Of a DNA stretch of 44,424 bases, positions 1 through 9,927 are shown in pieces. The first letter of the stretch is position 1, and every line of letters starts with the position of its first letter. The position numbers and the translations under genes were made by a program. A model generated the notes under the pieces. It saw only the letters and a program-made list of their open reading frames with translations, searched no databases and was not told the DNA's origin. This DNA comes from Mycobacterium sp. (lineage in GTDB: Bacteria > Actinomycetota > Actinomycetes > Mycobacteriales > Mycobacteriaceae): NCBI GenBank assembly GCA_022841565.1, contig JALHRH010000007.1, positions 1-44,424 of the forward strand. Reading direction: 5' to 3'.

Positions 1-725
1 TGCCGGTCGATGCGCCGGACGCACGCGTCCAGCACCACGCGATCGCCGAGTTCGGCCGCCGCGCGATCGGCGATCTGCTGGGTGCCGCCCGGTATCAGGT
101 CCTGTTGGGCCCCGTTTTCGGTGTCGAGTAGCCGGTTGAGTCCCCCGGCCGCGCGCACATAACGGGCGGCGTGCAGCATCGACACGTCGTCGGGTTCACA
201 TCCCCACGTCACCCGGGTCATGATCGCCATCAGGTCGCGCGACGAGGCGGTGGCGCGCACCATGCTCAACCATCGGCCCAGCGAGACGCCGTCGAGTTGG
301 CGGGCCCGCTTGGCATGCCAGGGCGCCGCGATCGGCACGGTGCGCGAGATCCGCTCGAACTGCCACTGCAATCGCCCGATGTCGAGCAACCCGAGCAGGG
401 ACAGCCGGGGAATGGTGCCGCTGTAGGCGCGCGCCGCCCCGCGCCAGAAGATCACGTTCTTGCCGTCGTGGTAGGTGGGTACGGTCGGCAGCCCGAGCTC
501 GGCAACCAGCGCCAGCACGGCGTCCTGAGTGGGGCCCACGAACGAGCCGCCCCGGTCGATGGGCAGGCCGGCGACGCTGCCGCTGAACGAGCGGCCCCCG
601 ACCCGGTCCCGACCCTCCAGCACCAGTACGTCGTGACCCTGTTGCGTCAGCTCTCGAGCTGCGGCGAGACCGGCGAGGCCGGCCCCCACCACGACAACGT
701 CGACATTCCACGGTGGGTTTGGCAC
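1..725 (-). CDS. aofH: Flavin-containing amine oxidase, N-terminal part (runs off the window)
   Basis: FAD-dependent oxidase of the monoamine oxidase family, which oxidises amines to imines with release of hydrogen peroxide. The N-terminus carries the ADP-binding Rossmann motif [16 protein letters not shown] with a downstream GRDRVGGRS, the two classic FAD-contact segments of this family. The reading frame stays open to base 1, so only about 241 of an expected 450 or so residues are visible. I chose the GTG at 723-725 (start [14 protein letters not shown]): the frame is closed by a stop shortly upstream, a GGAG lies just ahead, and the product then matches the remembered N-terminus of M. tuberculosis AofH (Rv3170). 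It is divergent from the LLM oxidoreductase. The physiological substrate is unknown. Confidence 0.9.
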   Translation of the reverse strand, partial: MPNPPWNVDVVVVGAGLAGLAAARELTQQGHDVLVLEGRDRVGGRSFSGSVAGLPIDRGGSFVGPTQDAVLALVAELGLPTVPTYHDGKNVIFWRGAARAYSGTIPRLSLLGLLDIGRLQWQFERISRTVPIAAPWHAKRARQLDGVSLGRWLSMVRATASSRDLMAIMTRVTWGCEPDDVSMLHAARYVRAAGGLNRLLDTENGAQQDLIPGGTQQIADRAAAELGDRVVLDACVRRIDR

Positions 726-798
726 GTGCTCCAGTGAACAGCATCACCCGGAGGTTCCGTAGGGTGATTTCCGTGCCGCATTGTCAGGTGGGCGTGCG

Positions 799-1803
799 TT
801 GAAGGTATTTACCGCTTTGTACGGCTTGGCCGACGCGGCCGAGCGGGCGCGCGAGCTGCGCGACGCCGGGGCCAGTGGCGTGGCCACCTTCGAAGGACCC
901 CACGACGTGTTCGCTCCGTTGACCCTGGCCGCCACGGTGGGTGGCCTGGATCTGATGACCAATGTGGCGATTGCGTTTCCGCGCAATCCGATCCACCTGG
1001 CCCATCAGGCCAACGATCATCAGCTGCTCAGCGGTGGGCGGTTCCAGCTGGGCCTGGGCACCCAGATTCGTCCGCAGATCGAGAAGCGGTTCGGCGCCCA
1101 GTTCGACCGTCCGGTGCAGCGCATGACCGAACTGATCGCGGCACTGCGCGCGATCTTCGAGGCTTGGGAAAACCGTCATTCCGGCGGGCGCTTGGACTTT
1201 CGCGGCGAATTCTATCGGCACACACTGATGACGCCGATGTTCAACCCCGGCCCGAACCCGTACGGTCCGCCGCCGATCTACGTTGGCGCTCTCGGGCCGC
1301 GGCTGACCCGGGCGACCGCCGAGCATGCCGACGGTCTACTCGTGATGCCGTTCGGTTCGAAGCGTTTCCTGCACGGCAGTACCATCCCCGCGGTGCGGGC
1401 GGGCTTACAGGCCGGTGGTCGGCGGGCCGAAGATTTCAGGATCATTCCGGAAGTCATCGTCGCGGCCGGCGATTCCGACGAGGCGGTCGAGGGCACCCGG
1501 CGGTTGCTGTCGTTCTACGGATCCACCCCAGCGTATCGGCCGGTGCTGGCCGCGCACGGCTGGGAGGATCTGCAGCCAGAGCTCAACGCGATGTCCAAGC
1601 GGGGTCGCTGGCTGGAAATGGGGTCGTTGATCACCGACGAAATCATGCACACGATTGCCGCGTGTGGCACACCCGTGGAAATAGCCGCCCACATCCGGGA
1701 CCGCCTGGACGGGGTCGCCGACACCGTGTTCCTGTATCAAGCGGCGCCCATCGGCGTCTCCACGTTGGCCGAGATCATTGATGAGTTAAGGCGCGACGGC
1801 TAA
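799..1803 (+). CDS. LLM-class (F420-dependent type) oxidoreductase
   Basis: Luciferase-like TIM-barrel oxidoreductase. Mycobacterial members usually use coenzyme F420 as hydride carrier. The protein begins MKVFTALYGLADAAERAREL and contains the family-typical stretch RFQLGLGTQIRPQIEKRFG (about residues 78-96) and a late PPPIYVGALGPRL segment where the cofactor phosphate is normally held. The start is set at the TTG at 799 because AGGTGG lies seven bases ahead; a TTG at 781 would add six residues. Length is about 334 residues, normal for the family. The 3' end overlaps the convergent Rv3169-like gene by 18 bases. I do not recall an equivalent gene between Rv3169 and Rv3170 in H37Rv, so it may be a lineage-specific gain or a loss in M. 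tuberculosis. The substrate cannot be deduced. Confidence 0.85.
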   Translation: MKVFTALYGLADAAERARELRDAGASGVATFEGPHDVFAPLTLAATVGGLDLMTNVAIAFPRNPIHLAHQANDHQLLSGGRFQLGLGTQIRPQIEKRFGAQFDRPVQRMTELIAALRAIFEAWENRHSGGRLDFRGEFYRHTLMTPMFNPGPNPYGPPPIYVGALGPRLTRATAEHADGLLVMPFGSKRFLHGSTIPAVRAGLQAGGRRAEDFRIIPEVIVAAGDSDEAVEGTRRLLSFYGSTPAYRPVLAAHGWEDLQPELNAMSKRGRWLEMGSLITDEIMHTIAACGTPVEIAAHIRDRLDGVADTVFLYQAAPIGVSTLAEIIDELRRDG

Positions 1804-2900
1804 CCAGTCGGCGAATCCCGACGGGTCGTGTCGGCCCAGGGCGCCGTGCTCGTACAGGCCCCACCCCTGCACCGGGTCTCCGTCGCCGTCGCGGCATACC
1901 GCGCGCCCGACGTGGTCGATGACGCCGAAGCCGGACCGGGCAATGATCGCGGGATCGGTCATGTCGTAGGTCAGCCGTTCGACGAACTTCTCCCCTTTCC
2001 ACAAACCGTGCAGCCAGTCCGAGTCGCCGCCGTAACCGCCGCCGACGTGAATCGGCACCGGCAGCTTGGATTCCACATCGAAGTGGACCGGGGTGCCTTC
2101 GCGCGTGCTCGCGTCGATGGTGGCACCGGTAGGGATCCGGGTGCCGGAGCGGTAGTGGATCTTCACGCGCGGCCAGCCCAGCTGTTCCACCCGGCCGTCG
2201 CGCCACACCCGCGTGCAGTCGTTGAGCGAGCGGAACCCGTTGGGCTCCTCCTGGATGATCAGTACGACGGCGAAGTCGTCGAACGCGATCGGGACGTAGA
2301 GCCACCACATGCCCTCGAACGGCGGGTCGGCGGGACGGCCGGCCGGTTCCGGCTCGCCGATCGGGCGGATGCCCCAGGACCGGTCGCGGCTGCCGATCCA
2401 GACGGCCGGGTCCACGGTGATCTCATCGCCGTCGATGGCGAGGTACCCGCTCCAGCTGCCGAGTTGGGCGAACCGCTGGGCGTTCAGCGTAACCCGATTG
2501 CCCGACCGCAGGATGTGCGGTTGCTCCTGAACCACATCGAACAAGCCTTCCCAGGTGAGATCTGCCGCGATGCCTTCGGTTTCGTCCAGCACGATGCGCA
2601 GCTTGCGCAGCGGCTCGATGACCTCGACACGGTAGCCGTTGACGTGCTGGTGCAGTCGGTCGGAGTCGATGGCGTCCGAAAGGTGCACCGCGGTCTGGGT
2701 TTCCCCGCGCCGGATGAGCAGGAACGCGTCCTTGACCCCGAGATTCGGGTAGTAGCCGATGCCGCTGATGACGAAGATGTTTCCGGTGCGGTCGTGGGCG
2801 TTGAAGTAGGAGCGGTCATAGAAGTTGCGGTCCGAGGAGCCGGGCCAGGCGATCGGTTGTGGGATCTGATGTACGGGGTATTCGTCGAGCGGGCCAAGCA

Positions 2901-2901
<1 letters not shown>
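1786..2901 (-). CDS. Conserved protein, Rv3169 family (function unknown)
   Basis: 371-residue protein matching remembered M. tuberculosis Rv3169. It has no signal peptide or membrane segment and is rich in aromatic residues and beta-type segments such as SYFNAHDRTGNIFVISGIGYYPN near the N-terminus. That would fit a two-lobed lipocalin-like barrel of the DUF7064/DUF7065 or CrtC/AttH kind, but the fold assignment is only a guess. The ATG at 2899-2901 overlaps the stop of the upstream kinase-like gene by one base (TAATG), so the two are almost certainly co-transcribed and translationally coupled. The conserved pairing with an APH-type kinase suggests a shared small-molecule pathway. No catalytic motif is recognisable. 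Confidence 0.85.
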
Positions 2902-4074
<1,173 letters not shown>

Positions 4075-4075
4075 T

Positions 4076-4690
4076 ATGAAAGCAGACCCATCAACCCTTG
4101 ACAAGATCCCCGGTGCCGGGCGCCCCCGGGATCCGCGCATCGACGCCGCCATCCTGGCGGCGACTGTGGAACTGCTCGTCAACATCGGCTATTCGAACCT
4201 CAGTCTGGCAGCAGTGGCCGAACGGGCCGGAACGACGAAGTCGGCGCTGTACCGCAGATGGTCCAGCAAGGCCGAACTGGTGCACGAGGCGGCGTTCCCG
4301 GTGGCGCCGACGGCGCTGATGGCCCCGGCCGGGGATTTCGCCGCCGACATCCAGATGATGATCGAAGCCACCCGCGACGTGTTCACCACTCCCGTTGTGC
4401 GCGCCGCGTTGCCCGGGTTGGTGGCCGACATGACCGCCGATGCGGAACTGAACGCGCGCGTCATGTCACGCTTCGCCGGTCTGTTCGCCGCGGTGCGGAC
4501 ACGACTGCGGGAGGCCATCGTCCGCGGCGAGGCACATCCCGACATCGACCCGGACCGGCTGATCGAATTGATTGGGGGCGCCACGATGCTGCGGATGATG
4601 CTGTACCCGGACCAGAAGCTGGACGACGCCTGGGTGGAGCAGACCGCCGCCATCCTGGTGCACGGGGTGGTGCACGGAGTCACCCGATGA
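4076..4690 (+). CDS. TetR-family regulator, Rv3167c-like
   Basis: About 204-residue TetR regulator. The N-terminal DNA-binding domain is clear: RPRDPRIDAAILAATVELL, then a helix-turn-helix around SLAAVAERAGTTKSALYRRW (roughly residues 41-60). The C-terminal part is the variable ligand and dimerisation domain. The ATG at 4076 (MKADPSTLDKIPG) matches the remembered start of Rv3167c; a longer upstream frame from 4034 runs through the operator and is less likely. The stop overlaps the next gene's ATG in ATGA, so the dehydrogenase is translationally coupled to it. In M. tuberculosis, Rv3167c has been linked by mutant studies to phagosomal escape and PDIM levels (recalled, not checked). Here it probably regulates itself, the SDR and the divergent kinase pair. 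Confidence 0.9.
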   Translation: MKADPSTLDKIPGAGRPRDPRIDAAILAATVELLVNIGYSNLSLAAVAERAGTTKSALYRRWSSKAELVHEAAFPVAPTALMAPAGDFAADIQMMIEATRDVFTTPVVRAALPGLVADMTADAELNARVMSRFAGLFAAVRTRLREAIVRGEAHPDIDPDRLIELIGGATMLRMMLYPDQKLDDAWVEQTAAILVHGVVHGVTR

Positions 4691-5478
4691 CCGCCATCGT
4701 CACCGGCGCCAGTCGTGGACTCGGACGGGCCATCGCGCTGGCGCTGGCGGCCGACGGGGAGGCGGTGGCCGTCGTGGGACGCACCGAGTCCGTCTGGGAC
4801 GAGCGGCTGCCCGGAACCATCGGCGAGACGGTTGCCGACATCGAGGCGGCCGGCGGACGTGCCGTGGCGATCCGGGCTGACCTGACTGACCGGGACGATA
4901 TCGTCCGTCTGGTAGAGGCAGCCCGAGATGCGTTGGGGCCCATTGGAATCTTGATCAACAACGCCGCGTTTACCGCGCCGGGACGGCCGGGAGCCCCGCC
5001 GCGCGCCAAACAGCAGGACAAGCCCCGCTGGCCGGGGTTCGTCAACATCCCACTGGCCGCCTACCGCAGGCATTTCGAGATCTCGCTGTTCGCCGCCTAC
5101 GAGCTGATGCAACTGGTGAGCCCGGACATGATCACCGGCGGTGGTGGCTCGATCGTCAACATCACCTCCATCGCGTCGCGGCTGGGCGGCGGATTGCCCG
5201 GGTACGGGGGCTGCAAGGCAGCGCTGGAACACCTCACCGGCTGTGCCGCACTCGATCTCGCGGACCACAACATTGCGGTCAACGCGCTCGCGCCGTCCAA
5301 GCCCATCATGACGCCCGGCTTGTCCTACTACGCCCACGGTTTCGACGACGAGAGCACCGCCGAGGAATTCGCGCAGGCGGCACTCCAACTCGCGCGGGTG
5401 AGCCCGAGCGTGGTGACCGGCCGCACGATCGGGCACTTGCAGGTGCTCGACGGCAGCTTCTCGCCGTTCGCGGTGTAA
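4687..5478 (+). CDS. Short-chain dehydrogenase/reductase (SDR)
   Basis: 263-residue classical SDR, an NAD(P)-dependent alcohol/ketone oxidoreductase. The cofactor motif TGASRGLG is at residues 6-13, the structural NNAA at 91-94, and the catalytic residues are Y173 and K177 (YGGCK) with a serine of NITSIAS at about 161-164. An unusual insertion rich in Pro, Arg and Lys (about residues 98-117) follows the NNA motif and may shape the substrate site. The ATG overlaps the TetR stop (ATGA), giving a regulator-enzyme pair. I do not recall an SDR here in H37Rv, where Rv3167c is followed by Rv3166c, so this gene may be a lineage-specific insertion or an ancestral gene lost in M. tuberculosis. Substrate unknown. 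Confidence 0.9.
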   Translation: MTAIVTGASRGLGRAIALALAADGEAVAVVGRTESVWDERLPGTIGETVADIEAAGGRAVAIRADLTDRDDIVRLVEAARDALGPIGILINNAAFTAPGRPGAPPRAKQQDKPRWPGFVNIPLAAYRRHFEISLFAAYELMQLVSPDMITGGGGSIVNITSIASRLGGGLPGYGGCKAALEHLTGCAALDLADHNIAVNALAPSKPIMTPGLSYYAHGFDDESTAEEFAQAALQLARVSPSVVTGRTIGHLQVLDGSFSPFAV

Positions 5479-5563
5479 GCCGTCGGGCGGTGTGCCGGCG
5501 GATGGGCGCGATGCCGATGGCGGCCTCTCCGACAACACCGCATCCGAGCGCGGCCCACGTGTA

Positions 5564-5579
5564 CCGAACACATGTTCGA
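5564..5579. promoter_or_regulatory. LexA (SOS) box ahead of the MoxR operon
   Basis: The site CCGAAC-ACAT-GTTCGA matches 11 of 12 defined positions of the mycobacterial SOS box TCGAAC-N4-GTTCGA; only the first base differs. Its last two bases belong to a -10-like GATAAT (5578-5583), the classical arrangement for LexA repression. The first gene begins at 5681, leaving a leader of roughly 90 bases. No good -35 is visible. The match is read directly; LexA binding is inferred. Confidence 0.7.
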
Positions 5580-5680
5580 TAATACAGTGGGTCGGCGACA
5601 CGTCGTCGCGACTAGACCCGGGCAGCTCAACGCCACTAGCCTTCGGCTATGGGGCGCACGCCGCCACGGAACCTCCGCTG

Positions 5681-6631
5681 ATGTTCGACAAGCCCACCAC
5701 GCGGGTGGTGGCGCTGATCGCTCTGCTGATGCTGGTCGCCGCCGCGCTACGCGGGTATCTCCCGGCGCACCACGGCCGGCGCCTTACCGAGGCGAGCGCC
5801 AACAAGACTGCGCTGATGTTCCTCGTCGCCGCCATCGCGGCCACGCTGGCGCTGTTGGCTTTCTCGATCATTGCCAGACTGCGCGACCCGCGCACGGTAG
5901 CGCCCAGCGCCGGCGCGCTGCCCGACATGCTGGGCGGCGGCAGCGGCCGACCACGTTGGCGCGTGGTGCTGATCGCGCTCGGCGTGATCGCGGCCTGGCT
6001 CCTGGTCGCGATCTTAGTGTCACGGTTGTTCACGCCGCCGCAGGTCGGTCTTGATGCGCCGCAACCGGATTCGAGCCCGCCCCGGTCAGGCCCGGGCGGC
6101 ACCCCGCAACCCAGACAACCGGCGCAACCAAGGGAAGATCCGGACATGCTCGGTCCGTTGCTTGCGTTCGTGCCGGTACTGCTGATGTTGTTCGTGGGCG
6201 GCTTCATCGCGTCACGCCGGCGTCGCCGTCCGGCCGCCACGCCGGTGCACCCCGAGGATCGCACCGAATCGCTGTCACCGGAAACCGCTTCGGAGTCACT
6301 GGTGCGAGCCGCCGAAGTCGGGCTGGCCGAAATGACGAACCTCAGCCGCGAACCCCGTGCGGCGATCATCGCCTGTTACGCGGCCATGGAGCGGGAATTG
6401 GCCAACGTCCCGGGCGCGGTGCCGCAGGAATTCGACACTCCCACTGAGGTGCTCGCCCGCGCGGTCGAACAGCGCGCGCTGCGGGCCGACAACGCCGTCC
6501 AATTGGTAAATCTTTTCGAGGAGGCTCGGTTCAGCAAGCATGTGATGGACGAAGGGCACCGCGAGGCAGCGGTGCGCATACTCGAACTCGTTCTCGACGA
6601 GATCACGCCGCGATCCGGCAGGCCCGTATGA
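5681..6631 (+). CDS. DUF4129 membrane protein of the MoxR operon, Rv3166c-like
   Basis: 316-residue integral membrane protein. Hydrophobic segments lie at about residues 8-23, 43-65, 94-115 and 156-177, with a Pro/Gly-rich extracytoplasmic loop between the third and fourth and a basic stop-transfer RRRRRP. The cytoplasmic C-terminal part (VRAAEVGLAEM to VLDEI) has the helical pattern of DUF4129, a domain typically encoded beside MoxR ATPases and DUF58 proteins. I chose the ATG at 5681 (MFDKPTTRVV) because the first membrane helix starts right after it and the length then matches remembered Rv3166c (319 residues); the frame is open further upstream to 5492 but would cover the SOS box. It overlaps the next gene by four bases. 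Probable membrane anchor of a MoxR-driven chaperone or complex-assembly system. Confidence 0.85.
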   Translation: MFDKPTTRVVALIALLMLVAAALRGYLPAHHGRRLTEASANKTALMFLVAAIAATLALLAFSIIARLRDPRTVAPSAGALPDMLGGGSGRPRWRVVLIALGVIAAWLLVAILVSRLFTPPQVGLDAPQPDSSPPRSGPGGTPQPRQPAQPREDPDMLGPLLAFVPVLLMLFVGGFIASRRRRRPAATPVHPEDRTESLSPETASESLVRAAEVGLAEMTNLSREPRAAIIACYAAMERELANVPGAVPQEFDTPTEVLARAVEQRALRADNAVQLVNLFEEARFSKHVMDEGHREAAVRILELVLDEITPRSGRPV

Positions 6632-7110
6632 AAAAGCTGTTAGCACTGGGCATTATCCTCATCGTCGGCATCGAGGTGCTGGCCCTGGTAGTGCAGGACC
6701 GCCGGTTCGTACTCGGGGCCGCCGGGGTGGCCCTGGCCCTGGTACTGCTCAACCTGCGCCGGGTCCTGGGCCATCCGCTCCAACCTGAAGTCGACCCGGA
6801 TCCCGACGATCTCGGTGATTCGCTGCGTCGCTGGCTGGCCAATACTGAGACGACCATCCGGTGGTCTGAGTCCACCCGCGGGGATTGGGACCGGCACTTG
6901 CGCCCGATGTTGGCCCGGCGCTTCGAACTCACCACGGGACAACGACAGGCCAAAGACCCGGCGGCGTTCCGGGCGACCGGCGAGATGTTGTTCGGCCTAG
7001 AACTATGGGACTGGGTTAACCCCAACAACGTCGGGCGTGCCGCTGCCGGCCAACCGGGACCGGGCCGCGCGGCGCTGGAAGAGATTCTGCGAAGGTTGGA
7101 GAAGGTATGA
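6628..7110 (+). CDS. Small membrane protein of the MoxR operon, Rv3165c-like
   Basis: 160 residues, the same length as remembered M. tuberculosis Rv3165c. Two hydrophobic helices at the N-terminus (about 4-22 and 29-45) are followed by a charged cytoplasmic domain with conserved tryptophans (RRWLANTETTIRWSES, LELWDWVNP). The ATG overlaps the stop of the DUF4129 gene (ATGA). No enzymatic motif is visible. Conserved position directly before moxR3 suggests it is a dedicated component of the same complex. Domain family not recognised. Confidence 0.85.
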   Translation: MKKLLALGIILIVGIEVLALVVQDRRFVLGAAGVALALVLLNLRRVLGHPLQPEVDPDPDDLGDSLRRWLANTETTIRWSESTRGDWDRHLRPMLARRFELTTGQRQAKDPAAFRATGEMLFGLELWDWVNPNNVGRAAAGQPGPGRAALEEILRRLEKV

Positions 7111-7123
7111 CGATGGAGCAACG

Positions 7124-8104
7124 ATGACGACGCCGGCGGCGATGCCAGTTGGTACGACAAGTGCCCGATGCGAGGCGGTCCTCGACGAGATCGAACGCGT
7201 CGTCGTGGGGAAGCGCTTCGCCCTGACCCTCATCCTCACCGCCGTGTTGGCCCGGGGCCACGTCCTGATCGAAGACCTTCCCGGGCTGGGCAAGACGTTG
7301 ATCGCGCGGTCGTTTGCGTCCGCGCTGGGCCTCGGATTCACCCGAGTGCAGTTCACGCCCGACCTGTTGCCGGCCGACCTGCTTGGTTCGACCATCTACG
7401 ACATGCAGTCGGGGCGTTTCGAGTTCCGCCGCGGGCCGATCTTCACCAACCTGCTGCTCGGCGACGAGATCAACCGCACGCCCCCCAAGACGCAGTCGGC
7501 GCTGCTCGAGGCGATGGCCGAGGGACAGGTCAGCATCGACGGTCAAACGCACAAGCTGCCAACACCTTTCATCGTGCTCGCCACCGACAACCCAATCGAG
7601 TACGAGGGCACTTATCCGTTGCCGGAGGCTCAGTTGGACCGGTTCGCCATCCGGCTGGAACTGCGCTATCTCTCCGAGCAGGACGAGGCGGCGATGCTGC
7701 GCCGGCGGCTGGACCGGGGATCGGCGGAGGCGACGGTCAACGAGGTAGTCGACGCCCATGATCTGCTGAAGATGCGTGAATCGGTTGAGCAGGTCGCGGT
7801 GCACGAGGATGTGCTGCACTATGTGGTGTCGTTGGCCACCGCGACCCGGCGTCATCCGCAGGTCGCCGTCGGCGCCAGCCCACGCGCCGAACTCGACCTG
7901 GTTCAACTTGCCCGCGCCCGCGCTTTGTTGTTGGGCCGCGACTACGTGATCCCGGAAGACGTGAAGGCGCTCGCCGTCCCAGCCGTCGCCCACCGGATCA
8001 CGCTGCGTCCGGAGATGTGGGTGCGCAAGATCCAGGGCGCCGACGTGGTCGGGGAATTGTTGCGGCGCCTGCCCGTTCCACGCGCCGATCATGGACCCAC
8101 GTGA
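7124..8104 (+). CDS. moxR3: MoxR-family AAA+ ATPase
   Basis: 326-residue AAA+ ATPase. Walker A is DLPGLGKT (ending about residue 58), Walker B is LLLGDEIN (about 110-117) and sensor 1 is LATDNPIEYEGTYPLPEAQLDRF (from about 152), all in the order and wording of MoxR proteins. MoxR ATPases act as chaperones that help assemble or activate partner complexes, often with von Willebrand A or DUF58 partners. The ATG at 7124 has GGAG six bases ahead; an upstream frame to 7037 overlaps the previous gene and lacks a ribosome site. The next gene begins inside its stop (GTGA). It matches remembered Rv3164c (MoxR3, 320 residues). The SOS box ahead of the operon suggests DNA-damage control. Confidence 0.93.
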   Translation: MTTPAAMPVGTTSARCEAVLDEIERVVVGKRFALTLILTAVLARGHVLIEDLPGLGKTLIARSFASALGLGFTRVQFTPDLLPADLLGSTIYDMQSGRFEFRRGPIFTNLLLGDEINRTPPKTQSALLEAMAEGQVSIDGQTHKLPTPFIVLATDNPIEYEGTYPLPEAQLDRFAIRLELRYLSEQDEAAMLRRRLDRGSAEATVNEVVDAHDLLKMRESVEQVAVHEDVLHYVVSLATATRRHPQVAVGASPRAELDLVQLARARALLLGRDYVIPEDVKALAVPAVAHRITLRPEMWVRKIQGADVVGELLRRLPVPRADHGPT

Positions 8105-9363
8105 TTGCCCATCGCGAAGTCGAGATCAGCTGGCGTGCATCGCACTTGACGCTGACCATCGCCACCTGCGCCGGGGTCGCGTTGGTCGCCGCGGTCATCG
8201 GTGGACGCTGGCAGCTCATCGCGTTCGCGGCGCCGCTGCTAGGCGTGCTGTGCTCGCTCAGTTGGCAAGCACCCGTCCCGACCATCAATGTGCACGCGGA
8301 GCCCGATTCGCAACGCTGCTTTGAGGACGAAGAAGTGCGGGTGCGGGTGTGGACCACCGCGGAATCCGGCTCGGCCGCCGTTGACCTCACGGTCTCGGCT
8401 GTCGAAGGGATGGAACTGGAAGATATCGAGACGCAGCCGCAGGCCAAAACGGTTGCCGCGGTGGCGAAACGGTGGGGCCGCTACCAAATCCGGGCGCGCA
8501 TCGACGTCGTCGCGCGTGGCGGGCTGCTCAGCGGATCCGGAACGGTCGATGCCGCCGACGTCATCGTGTTTCCGCTGACGCCGCCACAATCGACATCGAT
8601 CCCGCAGGTCGAGCTGCTCGATCGGTTGGGCGCCCACCTCACCCGGCACATCGGGCCCGGCGTGGAGTACGCCGACATCCGTCTCTATGTCCCGGGTGAC
8701 CAATTGCGCGCGGTGAACTGGGCGGTGAGCGCGCGGCGCGGGCGACTGCACGTGACGCAGCGGTTGACCGACCGCGCCGCCGACGTGGTCGTGCTGATCG
8801 ACACCTATCGCCAACCCGCAGGGCCCGCGACCGTGGCCACCGAACGCGTTGTGCGCGGCGCAGCCCAGGTGGTGCAGACCGCGCTGCGCAACGGGGATCG
8901 GGCCGGGATCGTCGCGCTCGGCGGAAACCGTCCCCGCTGGCTTGGCGCTGACATCGGTCAGCGCCAGTTCTATCGGGTACTCGACACCGTTCTGGACGCC
9001 GGAGGGCGATTCGAAACCACCACAGGCACCCTGGCTCCTCGCGCGGCAGTCCCGTCGGGAGCGATCGTCATCGCGTTCTCGACGCTGCTCGACACCGAAT
9101 TCGCGCTGGCGCTGATCGACTTGCGCAAGCGCGGCCATGTGGTGGTGGCCGTGGACGTGCTGGACAGTTCTCCGTTCGAGGGTGAACAGGACCCGTTGGT
9201 GGTCAAGATGTGGGCGTTGCAGCGGGCGTCGATGTATCGCGACATGGCCACCGTCGGCGTAGACGTGCTGTCCTGGCCGGCGGATCGCGCACTAGAGCAG
9301 TCGATGGGCGCGCTTCCCGACCGGCGACTGCGGGTGCGGGGGCAGCTGGGGGCGAGGCGCTGA
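8101..9363 (+). CDS. DUF58 protein of the MoxR operon, Rv3163c-like
   Basis: 420 residues. Two N-terminal membrane helices (about 17-35 and 38-53) are followed by a beta-rich region and then the DUF58 signature DIRLYVPGDQLRAVNWAVSARRGRLHV, leading into a vWA-like fold (VVVLIDTYRQ). DUF58/vWA proteins are the usual partners of MoxR ATPases. The GTG at 8101 overlaps the moxR3 stop in GTGA; a longer frame to 8017 would lie inside moxR3. The vWA-like segment keeps the D of the metal site (LIDT) but not a full DxSxS, so metal-dependent adhesion is doubtful. Length agrees with remembered Rv3163c (423). Confidence 0.9.
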   Translation: MIAHREVEISWRASHLTLTIATCAGVALVAAVIGGRWQLIAFAAPLLGVLCSLSWQAPVPTINVHAEPDSQRCFEDEEVRVRVWTTAESGSAAVDLTVSAVEGMELEDIETQPQAKTVAAVAKRWGRYQIRARIDVVARGGLLSGSGTVDAADVIVFPLTPPQSTSIPQVELLDRLGAHLTRHIGPGVEYADIRLYVPGDQLRAVNWAVSARRGRLHVTQRLTDRAADVVVLIDTYRQPAGPATVATERVVRGAAQVVQTALRNGDRAGIVALGGNRPRWLGADIGQRQFYRVLDTVLDAGGRFETTTGTLAPRAAVPSGAIVIAFSTLLDTEFALALIDLRKRGHVVVAVDVLDSSPFEGEQDPLVVKMWALQRASMYRDMATVGVDVLSWPADRALEQSMGALPDRRLRVRGQLGARR

Positions 9364-9364
9364 C

Positions 9365-9799
9365 ATGCGCGCCCAGTCCGGTCCCCGGATCTGCTCGGTG
9401 GCGTTCGGTCTGCTGATGGTGGCGGCGCCCGCCGTCGGAGCCCACGGGCTGCCGCTGGCGGCCGGAGCCGCTGCTGTGGTCGCTGTCGGGCTCGGAACGG
9501 TATTCCGTTCGGCGGCAACGATTGCCGTGCTGTTGGCCGTGACGATCATCGTGGCGGCGGATCCGTCCCATGTGCTCGCCGCGTTGTCGGGGCTGTGCGC
9601 GGCGGCCTACCTGGTGTGCCGGCACGCGTCCAGCGACGTCGTCACGGGAAGTTGGCCGACCATCGTCGCTGCCGTCGGATTCACCCTTGTCGGTCTAGTG
9701 GCGACGTCGTTCCCGCTACAGGTGCCCTGGTTGCCGTTGGTGGCCCCGCTGGCGGTTCTGGCGATCTACGTCCTGGCTACCCGCCCATTCCTGAATTAG
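9365..9799 (+). CDS. Small polytopic membrane protein, Rv3162c-like
   Basis: 144 residues, almost entirely hydrophobic, with about five membrane spans (around 14-27, 31-45, 48-62, 66-78 and 94-140, the last probably two helices). It starts one base after the DUF58 stop and so ends the five-gene MoxR unit. No motif is recognised; its family is known only by position. In H37Rv, as I recall, Rv3161c (dioxygenase) and Rv3160c (TetR) follow this gene before PPE53. Both are absent here, and the PPE gene comes next after a 128-base gap. Confidence 0.85.
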   Translation: MRAQSGPRICSVAFGLLMVAAPAVGAHGLPLAAGAAAVVAVGLGTVFRSAATIAVLLAVTIIVAADPSHVLAALSGLCAAAYLVCRHASSDVVTGSWPTIVAAVGFTLVGLVATSFPLQVPWLPLVAPLAVLAIYVLATRPFLN

Positions 9800-9927
9800 T
9801 TCGGAGCGGCGATTCGATTCGTTTTGGTATCGGGTAGCGCACATTTGAATTTCGGCAATTTCCCCAACATTGGTTGTCGACCGTTCTACAGTTCGATCGT
9901 GGTGACTCAACAGAAAGGGACGCCCAG

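Noticed and set aside
9800..9927. Promoter for the PPE-MPTR gene (TACAGT at 9887-9892)
   Set aside because: A -10-like hexamer is present, but no -35 lies at a proper distance, so it was not listed as a feature.
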